DNA of 64,000 nucleotides. Origin: Theobroma cacao. Its lineage: Eukaryota > Streptophyta > Magnoliopsida > Malvales > Malvaceae. The stretch's first letter is position 1. The number at the start of each line of letters is the position of its first letter. The position numbers and the translations under genes are program-made. The stretch lies in the NCBI RefSeq assembly GCF_000208745.1, contig NC_030858.1, forward strand, positions 266,597-330,596, given 5' to 3'. Below the pieces are notes generated by a model that saw nothing but the letters and a program-made list of their open reading frames with translations, was not told where the DNA came from and did no database searches. This document shows positions 45,851-57,416 of this stretch, piece after piece.

Positions 45851-46398
45851 ATCAATAACTCATAACAAGTTGTTATACCCTTTCTCCAGACGGGACCAAA
45901 TCCCTCCGAATTCCTGATAAGAGATAACAAGATAATTGTGGAGGTAGAAAGTAATTAGAATAGATAATAGCTCCAAAGAATTAAGATAGAAACCAAAAAG
46001 ATGCATGTTAAGCTCCCAGCTATATCGACATTGTTGCCATAGAAACAGTCTGCATTTTCATCCAAATCACTTTTATTCAATAATCCCTTACTGCTAATTC
46101 CATTAGATAAATAATAAAATCCATCACAAACAGAAGGTTGTTTAACATGACACTAGATCTTTTCAGAACATACTGAAAATTGGTACCACCTAAATTATGA
46201 ATAGAAAATCAAAAAGGTAGCACCTATAGTTCAATATGCTACATGTCACATTTCAAAAGTGGCCCTAGATAGAAGCATCCAACAGATATCTACATGCTCT
46301 ATCAAGGACATCGAGGGAAAAATTATCACTAACAGCATAGTTCATCAGTCATTAGAGATCCTAACACCCAAATTCCAAGCAAAACGCCACTCCGAAAC

Positions 46399-49205
46399 TT
46401 AGCAACCTTCCACAGCCTTGTAGTGATAATCATCAATGGAGGAGTACACCAAACCTTCCTTTTCAAGGACATCGATAGCATCCCTAGCACATAAAAGAAG
46501 GAAAATGAAATAATAGAAGATATACATGTATAGAAAAACAACAAAGTATGTTGGCAAGAGGATACTTGATCTTCTCTATGGGAGCTTTCAACTGTTGGGA
46601 AAGTTCTTCTACATGTACCCCCATTTCTCGATCACTGCAAATAACAACCAGTCAAATCAAATTAGAAAAATTAGCACCTAGAGTATAGCTGTAAGCAAGA
46701 GAATGTGAATGAATTTGATGAATGCCTCATACATCAGGACCCTAATAAAGCTAAAATCTCAAAGTGAAGAAAATCCAGTAAAGGACAGGGACATTATCAC
46801 ATTAAATATTCCAATAGCAGTAACCAACACCAGAAAGATACTTAGAAAGAACATAAGACACGCTTCAACATTGCAAAGCTCAATTCATTCAAGTTCATGA
46901 AAAGCTTGACTTAAATAAACATGGGAAATATATGTGCTTGTAACTATATAGATGTATCTGCATTTTTACGCATGTAATGAGCGCATACAGGTTTTCCAAA
47001 TCAAAATATTTTGAAGGCCACTTTCCTCCAAAGGGGTCAAACACAAAATTTTAGTGCACTACTTACATGTTTGAAGGTTGCTGCAGATAGTTCAGGACCA
47101 TTTTATCAAAACCCTTGAGTCCATCAGCACTATGTTGCACAGAGAACTGGAAAAGAAAAGAATATGGTTTATGCAAAATACAAAATGATAAGGATTCCAA
47201 GAGAAAACAAAAACTATAATATTTTGATTTCATACATCGTTCACCAAAGCTGGCTGAATTCCAGTTGATGCACCCCGCACAGGAGTGCTCAATGATGAAT
47301 CCATCTGTGGCTGGGACAAAGCACCACCCTGTGACTACAATTAGCACAAGGAAATCACAAATCAAAAGCAATACTCTTCTCCTAAAGAATGAATCAAATG
47401 CATAAGCATTTTATAATGCAATTTTTATCAATTTTAGACATAAATACCTGTAGTTTGGAATGAAGATGGAAATGTATGCACTCAATAAAGTGGCAAGTAA
47501 CTTCATCAAAATTTGTCACTGGCCTGAGAATCACAAAAAAAAAACCAAATAAACCATAAGACACTAATGCTTATGCACATGGATGCACAAAGTGTATCAA
47601 ATAGAAGTCAAGTAATTGTCAAGATTACATATCCAAGCTAGTCTATTGATTTATGATTTATAGATTAGACAATCAATTAGACAGCAGATGGCAGAACTGA
47701 AGGGAAAACAGAGTAACATATGGCAAAAGAAACTCATTGCTGCTCTAATGGTACCAGAAATCCACACTAAAATGCAACTAGGTGTACACTGACACATTCT
47801 CAGACTGTAGGCATCCAAATTTTTGTCACAGTGCCAAATTAAAGCAGGCAAATGAATAAACATCAGCTGCAAAGCAATAAAATGTTCTAAGCAGAACAAG
47901 ACAACAATGCCTGTCCTAGTTTTGGCTCTCATGCTTGCTTCATTGGGAGTTGAAATAAAGCTAACTTGACAAATGCATATACATGAGTCTATAGAAACAA
48001 TTTGTCACATGATATGGAATAGATGCAATTAAAATTATTAATATGATCAGATTCATGGAAAGAGCACATACTATCAACAACTTGTTGGATGTGATAACAA
48101 CAAAAAAGAGATCCAGAAAATATTGGAAAGCTAGAAAATTTATTTCTACAACCACACCTCACAGAAAAGGCACTTAATTGCTTCTTGCCTTGAAAACTTT
48201 GCAAGTGTCCATTGACACGAACATAGGTTCCATCTCTGTTGCACAACGAAATTAAAGAATGTAAAAATAATATTGATCTAAAAGCATCTAATGATATTCC
48301 AAAACTCGAAACAGGTAATGCTTAATTGATTCAAAGGAAGGAGAGAGCTTACTCTAATGCATCCATTTCTCTTGTGTCAAGATTTTCGGTTACCCTGATT
48401 GAGACAAAAATTCATTTATATTAAATAATTTCAGATTTCAAATCAAATGTGATTCTCTAATCCTAAACAATATTATGATACTCATAGAGTGAATTCAAAT
48501 GGAAACTGGTTCATCACCATCTTATACATTCAACTCGGCCTGTTCCATCATCAAGGTGGAAACGAACATCCGAGGTCCTTACATTTTTGTTAAATACCAT
48601 GCCAACCACCGTAACCTGAACCAGCAAAGCACCCAAAAAAAGAAAGAAAAAGGAATTAATGAAATAGTTGAGTGCATTGTTTGAAATCTCAATTCAAAAC
48701 TAAGCCACAGAGATTTAGAACACTATTATTCTTTTTATACGAAACAAACAAATAAAAATGGAAGTAGTGGAAGGATTTAAGAAATGGTACATTGGTAACA
48801 TCAACACCTTCAATTACGAAATTGGATTTCTCATCACCAGATTGAGAAGCTTCACTTATCTGCTTCACTGTCACGGATATCAACCCCTGCGTCTCACGAC
48901 TCTGCTAACCCACGAATAATAAAAAAAGAAGAACATTGAAAATTAGATCAATTATAACAAATAAAACAAAGTTTCAAGATCCTTTTCCCAGATTTATGTT
49001 ATTCCCCTGGGCGCTAAATAATTTTTCCGTATACTTTCTCGGCAACCAAATGGAACATACAAAAGACGAAGACATATAGATGAAAGAGAGAATGACTGAC
49101 TCTTGCAGGAGATGGAGTTGAATTAGCGAACTGAGAAGGCTGAGAGGGCATGAATCCGCCGCCGGAGAAGGCGGAGGTGGCGTCGAACTGGCTGCTTGAG
49201 TACAT
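46399..49205 (-). CDS. RPA2: Replication protein A 32-kDa subunit (RPA2)
   Basis: Ten exons give 280 residues: 49205-49101, 48901-48791, 48615-48518, 48394-48353, 48235-48158, 47523-47448, 47334-47236, 47146-47067, 46634-46566, 46483-46399. A Gly/Ser/Gln-rich N-terminus is the likely phosphorylation region. The central OB fold follows (VVGMVFNKNVRTSDVRFHLDDGTG, written here only as landmarks VVGMV and DDGTGR, then CIRW and DGTYVRVNGHL), then a winged-helix C-terminus (LNYLQQPSN, EKIKDAIDVLEKEG). RPA2 joins RPA1 and RPA3 in the single-stranded-DNA-binding trimer used in replication, repair and recombination. Exon 7 (start 47334) has a competing acceptor six bases inside (47328). Two perfect TTTCCCGC E2F sites lie upstream. 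All introns are GT-AG. Confidence 0.93.
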
Positions 49206-49304
49206 ACTTTGGAACCCTAGAAATAGCGATAAGGAGAGTTGAAAACTAAATTGGAACTGATAGTACTATTTTGTAGAATCTAGATAAAGGTTTACCTGTT
49301 CAGC

Positions 49305-49333
49305 TTTCCCGCCAATTAGTTTGGATTTCCCGC
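49305..49333. promoter_or_regulatory. Twin E2F sites upstream of RPA2
   Basis: TTTCCCGC occurs at 49305-49312 and again at 49326-49333, 100-128 bases upstream of the RPA2 start. Both match the plant E2F/DP consensus exactly. E2F control in S phase is established for plant replication genes and is inferred here. Confidence 0.7.
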
Positions 49334-50956
49334 CTGGCTCTTGTTAATTGGTCCCAGCCCAGGTTGCCAGAAGAGGAAAGTCGATCCCGCTCGTATTTTC
49401 AAAATATCGCCAATTTCCGATCGCGAGTTCTCGTCCCTTCCTCCTGTGTCATATTTGGTATTGGTATTATTATTGTTTAGAATAAATATTATTACTATTA
49501 GTATAGAGTAAAATATAAGGATTAAATAAAATTATACTCCCCATTTAATACTATATTCATCATTTTATATGTCTTTTTTTCAGCTATTCAAAACTAAAAT
49601 TTTTTAGATACCTAATATTCTTTTTTATAATATATATTTTATTTTTTATATAAATTTTTATTTTTATATTAAAATTATTAACATTTTTTGTTAATTTTCA
49701 TAAAAATAAAAATACTACAATTTAAGATAGAAAGAGTAACATATAAAAAGATAAATTTAAAAATTAAAACTATGAGCATGAAATTACAAACTGCTACGAG
49801 CATGACTCTTGTCTTGTGTCCTATTATAGGCCGTTACCGTGAATTGTATCCAAAACTATTTTCATAAGCTATTTTTTTCTAATATGATTTTTATTGACTA
49901 TTATATTTATTTAAAATGTATATATTAAATGAAACTTTATAGCTTTTCCACCATATGTTATTCTTGAATACATTAGATAGTATCAATGCAAGAAATTAAT
50001 CAATAGTTAATGATTAGTGAGATTAGCATGAAAATTTTACATTAAAGTACCTATCTAGATTAAATATTAAACTTGTTAAAATTTCTTTATTTTTTTTATA
50101 GATTGTATACATTCATTGGTTATATTGATGTATTTGTTTTAATTTTATTTTTTATTCTCATTTAATCTTTTTTCTTTTAGCAATTTGATTTCACGCCAAG
50201 CAAATTAAAGTTGTTTTCTTATATTTCGTAAACTTTACCTATCTCATCATAGAAATCAAATTTAGAATTTCAATTCTTCATTGAAATATCACATTGATAA
50301 CTCATTCATTCATAATTCATATAATTGTTTTAATTAGAAACTTTTTGAATTTGATTTAAACATTTTTACTTTTAAATTTTTTATTAACTTATTCTCAATG
50401 AATTCCAAAACTTGTTTTGAATAATAAAGTACTTTATATGTTTGCATTGAGTTTGGTTAGTCTAGCAACATAGACTCAATTCAAATGGTAATGGTTTAAC
50501 AAGGTTTGAATAAGCGTTAAATTTAAGTCAAAATAAAATTAATAAATCTTCTTAATTGCATTAGGAAAAATTTTATTTTTGAACTTTTTTCCGTGGACAA
50601 ATAATTGGATTTAGTGGGCGTGAGATATGTAAAAAATATTAATTAAGTCACTTGATATTAAAATTGAATATTTAGAAGCATTTTAATGAATTAGAAAAAA
50701 AAATTTAGCGCTGCTTTGACGGCTTCGCATAGCACCAAGGAAAAGCGTGGACGCAAACCAAACAGAAACTCGCTTTCAATTCTTTCTCTCAACTTTTTTT
50801 TTTTTTAATTTAATTAAAAATAAATTTATTAACAGCAAAAAAAATTATCTGCAAAAATGTTATGTGGTCGTCCATTTTAACTGATTTTCGAAGACTCTTC
50901 TTCTCTTCTCCCTTCTCAACCGCTTCGCTCCAACGCCAAACATTCGCACCTTCAAA
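49334..50956. other. AT-rich divergent intergenic region, RPA2 / ABC1K1
   Basis: About 1.6 kb separates two divergent genes. Bases 49500-50700 are very AT-rich with short A and T runs and hold no gene. The last ~120 bases before 50957 are C/T-rich and form the probable ABC1K1 leader. Confidence 0.45.
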
Positions 50957-53900
50957 ATGAACTTAATTCACACAACTTGCATAAGCAAACCTCAATTCGC
51001 ACCTTCTCCGGTCTCTGTCCATGGCGTGCCGCAAAGAAGCAAGAAACTCTCGGCGGTCAGAGTCTCTAATTTTGCCGCGTCGACGACTGAAGTTGTCGTA
51101 GATAACGGAACAGCCAGGAGGGGCTTAACGTCTTCGACCGACTCCAAGAATAAGTCGTTACCGCCGGGGAAGTCTAGCAGTGCCATGGAGCAACTTGATA
51201 TCGAGCGCGGCGTTTGCATCCCCTTTCGAAAGTACTCTCCCGAGACAGTACGATAATATACCAGTAATCAGATCATGTTCTATTCAATTTGCTATTCTTT
51301 TTTAAGTGTGCTTTGATTTTTTGTTACAAGAAAGACATTAGGTATTCATAGGAAATTTTGTCGATGTCTGCGTTTAATTCGTTCTGAAACGATAAGGCAG
51401 TGTTGAAGTTGTTCCTTGAATTCGTTGCGTTCAAATTAATGTTTACTGTTTTCTGGTCTTGATATGTAGGTGAGGAATACGGTACTGGAATCTCGAGGGG
51501 CAGTTGCATCACTTATTCTACGTGGTGTGGAGATAGTGTGGAATTTGGGGCTGTACTGGTCTTCTTTGATGTACGATTGTTTGGTTGGGAGGGATAAAGA
51601 GGTTGTTCCATTTCGAGCTCGCCAACTTAGGAATCTCCTATGTGATCTCGGACCATCTTTTATCAAAGCTGGCCAGGTTTCTTGTGTTCGCTCTTCAAAC
51701 TGTTGTTTTAAATGATTCTTGTAGTTGCTTACTTGCTTGAACTCCTACTTGAAGAGATTCTTTGAATTTCAACAAGATTTATATTCTGCTCAACCCACTG
51801 AAAAATTTAAAGATGAATTTTCCAAATTTCCTTCCAAAATTTGTTAAAAGGAGATAAAAAATAAGCTCATGTCTTTAATTGCTAGGTTTCCCTGGTGATG
51901 GTCATTTATATTGTTTTGACAGGTTCTTGCAAACAGACCTGATATTATCAGAGAAGATTATATGAATGAACTTTGCATTCTTCAGGATGATGTTCCTCCT
52001 TTCCCCAATCAGGTAGGAAAGCACTATGCTATCCCTGTGTTTTCTAGCAGCTAAGTGTTTATGTTATGATGTGATCGTGTCCTTTCACTTGACGAGAATT
52101 GTGTTGACAGGTTGCTTTTAACATCATAGAGGAAGAATTGGGCCAACCCCTTGAAGCTGTATTTAGCAAAATTTCACCACAGACAATAGCAGCTGCAAGT
52201 TTGGGTCAAGTTTACCGCGCAACCCTTCGTGCTTCCGGAGAGGATGTTGCAATTAAGGTATTAGAATGATTAACCAGTGGCTTTTCTGTTGTTATCCATA
52301 GCCTTGCCACTATTGCTCAAGTGTAACTTCCTATTTGCTTGGTGATTTTGTTTGTCATTGGAGTTTGTTGGGGGCGAAAAGTGCTCACTCTGCTCTTATT
52401 CTTGATGATCAAATTATTGGTGCTCAAGCACTGTTGCAGTTGCATACTGTTTCTGTGTAGCTGTACCTTTCCCACATGATATCTGTACTTTGGGCTATTT
52501 GCTCCCCTTAATTGCTGTGTGAAGAGCCACCTGAGTGGCCAAAGTGCTTGGCTGTGGATGCTTGAAAGATAGTAGTAATTTTGATTTGCTTAGTATATTA
52601 TGCAGATTATCATAATAATTTTGGTTATTTTGCTTAGCATCTGAAGATTATCTTGGGAATTTTTCCTCCTCCATGTTTCTCTGCATGACTTAATTATGCC
52701 GTCAACCTATGTTTTGAAATGTTCGGCTCTAAAATGGTGATCTTCCAAACAAAAACAAGTGCAGTAATTTGTAAATTCAATTAATGTAATTTCATTTACT
52801 TGCAGGTCCTGAGGCCTCAGATAGAACCGATAATCTATCGTGATCTTTTTCTGTTCCGAACGCTTGCCTCCTTTTTAAATGGAATTAGTATACAAAAACT
52901 GGGCTGCAATGCTGAACTGATAGTTGATGAATTTGGTGAAAAGCTTTTGGAGGAGCTTGATTATACCTTGGTACGTTCAAAGCTGCCCTGTGCTTTGCCT
53001 ATGCTCTTTTGTGTAGATAAGAATGGAGTTTGGCTTGATTATCACTTGACATTAATGTCCTTCCTTTTACAAATTCATCTAAGTAGCAAAGAGAACTGCT
53101 AAAGTAGAGGTGTTTGTTTTTGTATCATAGTATTCTTGTCTTTATTTTTTTTTCTCTTTCTTTATTATTTAGGAAGCCAGGAATATTGAAGACTTTCTTG
53201 AGAACTTCAAAGATGATCCTACTGTCAAAATTCCTCGGGTTTACAAATCTCTTTCTGGCGCACGTGTTTTGGTAATGGAATGGATAGATGGTATTCGGTG
53301 TACTAACCCACAGGTTTGGATATCAAGATAGTACTCAGTTTACTGTCATTTTGAAATGGTTTTGTGGCGTATCTCTCCGTGTAACGTGTTGTCTCAATGC
53401 ATCTCAGGCTGTTAAGAATGCTGGAATCGATGTAAATGGATTTCTAACAGTTGGAGTAAGTGCTGCTCTTCGCCAGTTGCTTGAATTCGGGTTATTTCAT
53501 GGAGATCCACACCCTGGAAATATTTTTGCCATGCGAGATGGACGAATTGCTTATGTGGACTTTGGAAATGTGGCTGAGCTTAGTCAGGTAAGATATACCC
53601 GTTGAAGATATTTCAGTTCAAGACAATACTCAAGTTAGTAAGGATTTAGTTTCTCATTGCTTTGGCATGTAATTGCACTCAATTGCTAATGGTGGATATA
53701 TGCTTTTCCTTACAATGCACTTGTTTACTAGTTGATAATGCTACCACAATTGTTATTGTTGCATGTTCCATGCTTTGATATGACATGCTGCTCTCCTGCT
53801 TTCTAGGTTAGAACTGTCCAAAATCTGCTATATAGTAACTAGTGGTTTTCACTACTATGTATACTTTTGGTATGTCAAATAAGGGCAATTGATAGCAATG

Positions 53901-55612
53901 GTAGTGTTCCTACTATTCTTCACTAAGTTTGGCACATGTTAACCAGACCTTATTACTCTACATATTGACGTGCCTTTTGTCTTTCAGCAAAATAAGCAGA
54001 TATTAATTGATGCTGTTGTCCATGCTGTTAATGAGGATTATGCTGAGATGGCAAACGATTTTACCAGGCTTGGTTTCTTGGCTAGTGGAACTGATGTCTC
54101 TCCTATTATTCCAGCTTTAGAAGCCATATGGCAGAATTCTGCTGGAAAAGGGCTCTCTGATTTTAATTTTCGAAGTGTTACTGGTAACCATTTTACATTT
54201 GCTTCAAATTGCGATTATTCTACTGGCTTACTTTTTCGTGTTTTAAGTTGATAAATCTTTCCTCTTAGCCCGCTTTTGCTGTATGAAGATTGCGAACCTT
54301 ATATTTCTGCTATTTTTACTGCAGGGCAATTTAATAAACTGGTTTACAACTATCCCATCCGGATCCCAGAGAGGTTTTCCCTCGTTATCCGTTCTTTACT
54401 GACTCAGGAGGGCATCTGTTTTACCCTCAAGCCAGATTTCAAATTTCTTGAGGTGAGTTCACATTTGTTCTTTTAGGTTATGTTGATTCATATTATGATG
54501 CCTATCATCTCCATACTTGTACTGATTCTAAGCATTTGACTAGGTTGCCTACCCATATGTGGCAAAGCGCCTTTTAACAGATCCTAATCCAGCTCTTCGT
54601 GAACGCCTCATACAGGTTAGTTTAAAGCCACTTTCATCTTTTACTTCATTTAGAATGCTCATCACTCTGATAATACTGTAACTAGGTTCAAAAAGGCTTG
54701 TAGTGCACTTAATAGGTGTAAAAGGAAATCACGAGGTTTTTTTTTTGTGTTGCCTCTTTGCACATTGCCTCCATTTGGAGATAATCCAATGACTTGGTTA
54801 TAGATTACCATCTTTATATCTATTGTTTCTTCAATAGAGTCTATTCATTTTTTTAGTAAATCAATAATCGGTCTATCCTAGTTGTTGGAATCGAAGGCTT
54901 CTCCCATATTTATCAAGAATAAAATTCCTCCTTTCTCAGGTTCTTTTTAAAGATGGTGTTTTCCAGTGGAAACGGCTTGAAAATCTTATTGTCCTTGCAA
55001 AGGAAAATGTGGCCAAAATGAGTAGCAACCCTGCCTTGCGAGTGAGGAACGCGTACGTATCTCGTTGAAAGTCACTTGATCATCTTGTTTTAGATTCTGC
55101 CAAAAACTTTTAAGAATCAGCATTTACATAAAGTTTCAACTTTTATTTTTTCAGGCCAAATTCAAGAAGCTGGCAAATTGAAAGAAAACTGGACCTGACA
55201 GACACCATTAAAGATGGAGCTCGTCTTTTCCTCTTTGATGAAGGTATCCGTAGACAGCTTCTTCTTGCTCTGACCGAAGACTCTAAGCTCCATGTTCAAG
55301 AGGTTTGTATGAACGTCAATGATAGTATCTAGTGGTTGCAATACCTTCTTTATGAGACTGCTAAAACGCTATGGTTTCTCTATTAGCTGGTTGATGTCTA
55401 CAGACTGGTTGAAGATGAGATAGACATACCATCGGTGGCTGTGGAAATTGTACAAGGTAAATTTTAACTTCGATTTTCAAGTTATGTCAGAATATTGACA
55501 GTTTTAATTTCTGAATTGTCAAAAGTTTTTTACACTTAAACTTGCAGATTTTCCAAACGTGGTTCGGGATTTCTTGCTTTCATGGAGCAACTCAGTGTTA
55601 TATGATAGATGA
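50957..55612 (+). CDS. ABC1K1: Plastoglobule ABC1-like kinase (ABC1K1 / PGR6)
   Basis: Fourteen exons give 670 residues: 50957-51247, 51470-51676, 51923-52012, 52111-52257, 52806-52970, 53173-53313, 53408-53587, 53988-54183, 54325-54452, 54544-54615, 54940-55052, 55155-55302, 55387-55456, 55548-55612. A Ser/Arg-rich transit peptide precedes the domain. UbiB/ABC1 signatures are the KxGQ motif (KAGQ, 163-166), the Ala-rich loop AAAS (223-226) that replaces the Gly-rich loop, the VAIK lysine (245), HGDPHPGN (378-385) and the metal-binding DFGN (398-401). All expected catalytic residues are present. Family members regulate prenyl-quinone and tocopherol metabolism in plastoglobules. ABC1K1 (At4g31390, from memory) affects plastoquinone supply and photosynthetic acclimation. 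Gene order supports this identity over ABC1K3. Confidence 0.94.
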
Positions 55613-57416
55613 TACAAAATTTTACTGCCTGTATGACAACACGAACTTGAGAATCATTTTGTCTTGATGAGCTGATCTGGATTCAGTAATCACCAGGAGT
55701 TGGTCATCGAAACTGTGAATACTGAATGTTGTATCAGAAAGAATTGCTGCTCCTGTATATATAATTATATCCATTCTTCTTGTAGGTTTTTATTTTTCTT
55801 TCCTTTCCTTTCTTTCTCTTTTCTCCAAGAAAAAATGGTTTTTCGACAAACGAACAATACTTGAACATGAGTTGATTCAATACGCTTAATGGATATTAGG
55901 TGACCTTAAATATCACGAGAAAAACAAAATCATGCTATAAGTTGGAGTAATTCCCAAATTAAAGATTTATATACTTTTCAAGATTTTATTTTTACCAAAA
56001 AAAGAAATAAAAGTTTTTTTTTTTTGCATGATTATTTGCTTATAAATAGGTATCGGGTATAAGTACATGATGATATTTTGATATTAACCTAATCATATTC
56101 GAATATTGGATATTCAAAAGATATATTCAAATTTAAAATAAATAGTAAATTTATTATTTAAATTCATCTAAAATCTAAATATAAGATATTCATATCTTAT
56201 ATAATTAAATCGGATATTCGTGAATAACCGATTAAAAAGTGTTCATTACTATCTCTATAAGTTACCATCTCTAGAAGGGTTAGTGTTGGATTTTTCAATT
56301 TCAAGTAAAGAAAATTTAAAATTCAAAATGTGGATATATATATATATATATATATATATTTTGAAATAAAAATGTGGATCATTAGCATGGAAAATAAGAA
56401 AGAGTTGGGCCAACTTGAAAAGGCGTAGAACAAAGCCCTTTTCGCTGCATAATTTAATTTTTGTTGGGAAAATAATTATTAATTAAGTAATCACAGAAAG
56501 AAGCAGTGAAGTTCAAAGTATCCCTGAAAAATCCAAAAATATTTGCAGCAGGCAACTCATTTCGTAGCATTGCTCATATCCAGAGAACACAAAGAAGCGC
56601 CTTCTTCCTCAGGTACTTTATTTTCCCCTTTATTTCTTCCTCTTTCCCTTTTCCTTTTCCCATCTCTTTCCATCCTGTTTTTGTAAACAATTAAAATCGG
56701 TTTTCATTTTGTTTTACTAAATTCTATATGAAAATGATCTCAATTCCGATTCTCCAAAAACATAAATGCAAACCTCGTTACTCTCAACCTTGTTTGATTG
56801 CTGAGAAAGCTTACACAACCAAGAAGCCGGAAAACTCTTTCCCACCCCATGTGAAGCTCACTTCTCAGCTAAGTCAGATAATTTGAATCCGTGGTACGCA
56901 CAGTTGAGTTTTGAGTTTCTCATTTTTAATTTTAATTTTTTAAATTTTGCGTATCTAATAATCGGAAGGGGAGGAAGCTTTTAAAATCTGTAATAGTTGG
57001 GACAAAAGTGAAAAGAGAGCATATGTTTTGGTGAAGTGAATGACATTTTGGGCTTTTGTGTGCAGTGCAGCTTCAGCATTCGTTGATGTGGGAGAGACAA
57101 TAACCTTACGTATCAGAATCAAACTCATTCTATGGCTATTTGCAGTTATCAACGTTTTCATTTTTAGATTAAGGTAGTCCCTTGAGCTTATAAGTCTTCG
57201 ATCTTAGTATCAATTAGAGGTTGTTTTGGTTTCCCCATGTATTTCTACAATTATTAAGCAACGTCCCCACAGGGTATGCAAAATTTCCTAATTTAGCTTA
57301 TTTTGTTTTTTTTTTTTCCTTGTGTTACTTTTTTGTTAGCTTAGATTTGATATTCTGTTTTTGAACTTGTTTCGTCTTTGATTGAAACATCTGGTTGTTT
57401 CTTGGGTGCTAGAACT
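55613..57416. other. Intergenic region, ABC1K1 / HBS1
   Basis: About 1.8 kb. The beginning is the ABC1K1 3' UTR. Bases 56000-56240 contain repeated GATATTC and ATATTCAAAT words typical of decayed repeats. A (TA)n microsatellite covers 56334-56359. A possible spliced HBS1 leader lies between about 56500 and the AG just before 57417. No supported gene. Confidence 0.4.
56334..56359 (+). repeat. (AT)n microsatellite
   Basis: Thirteen uninterrupted AT units in AT-rich intergenic DNA. Confidence 0.9.
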
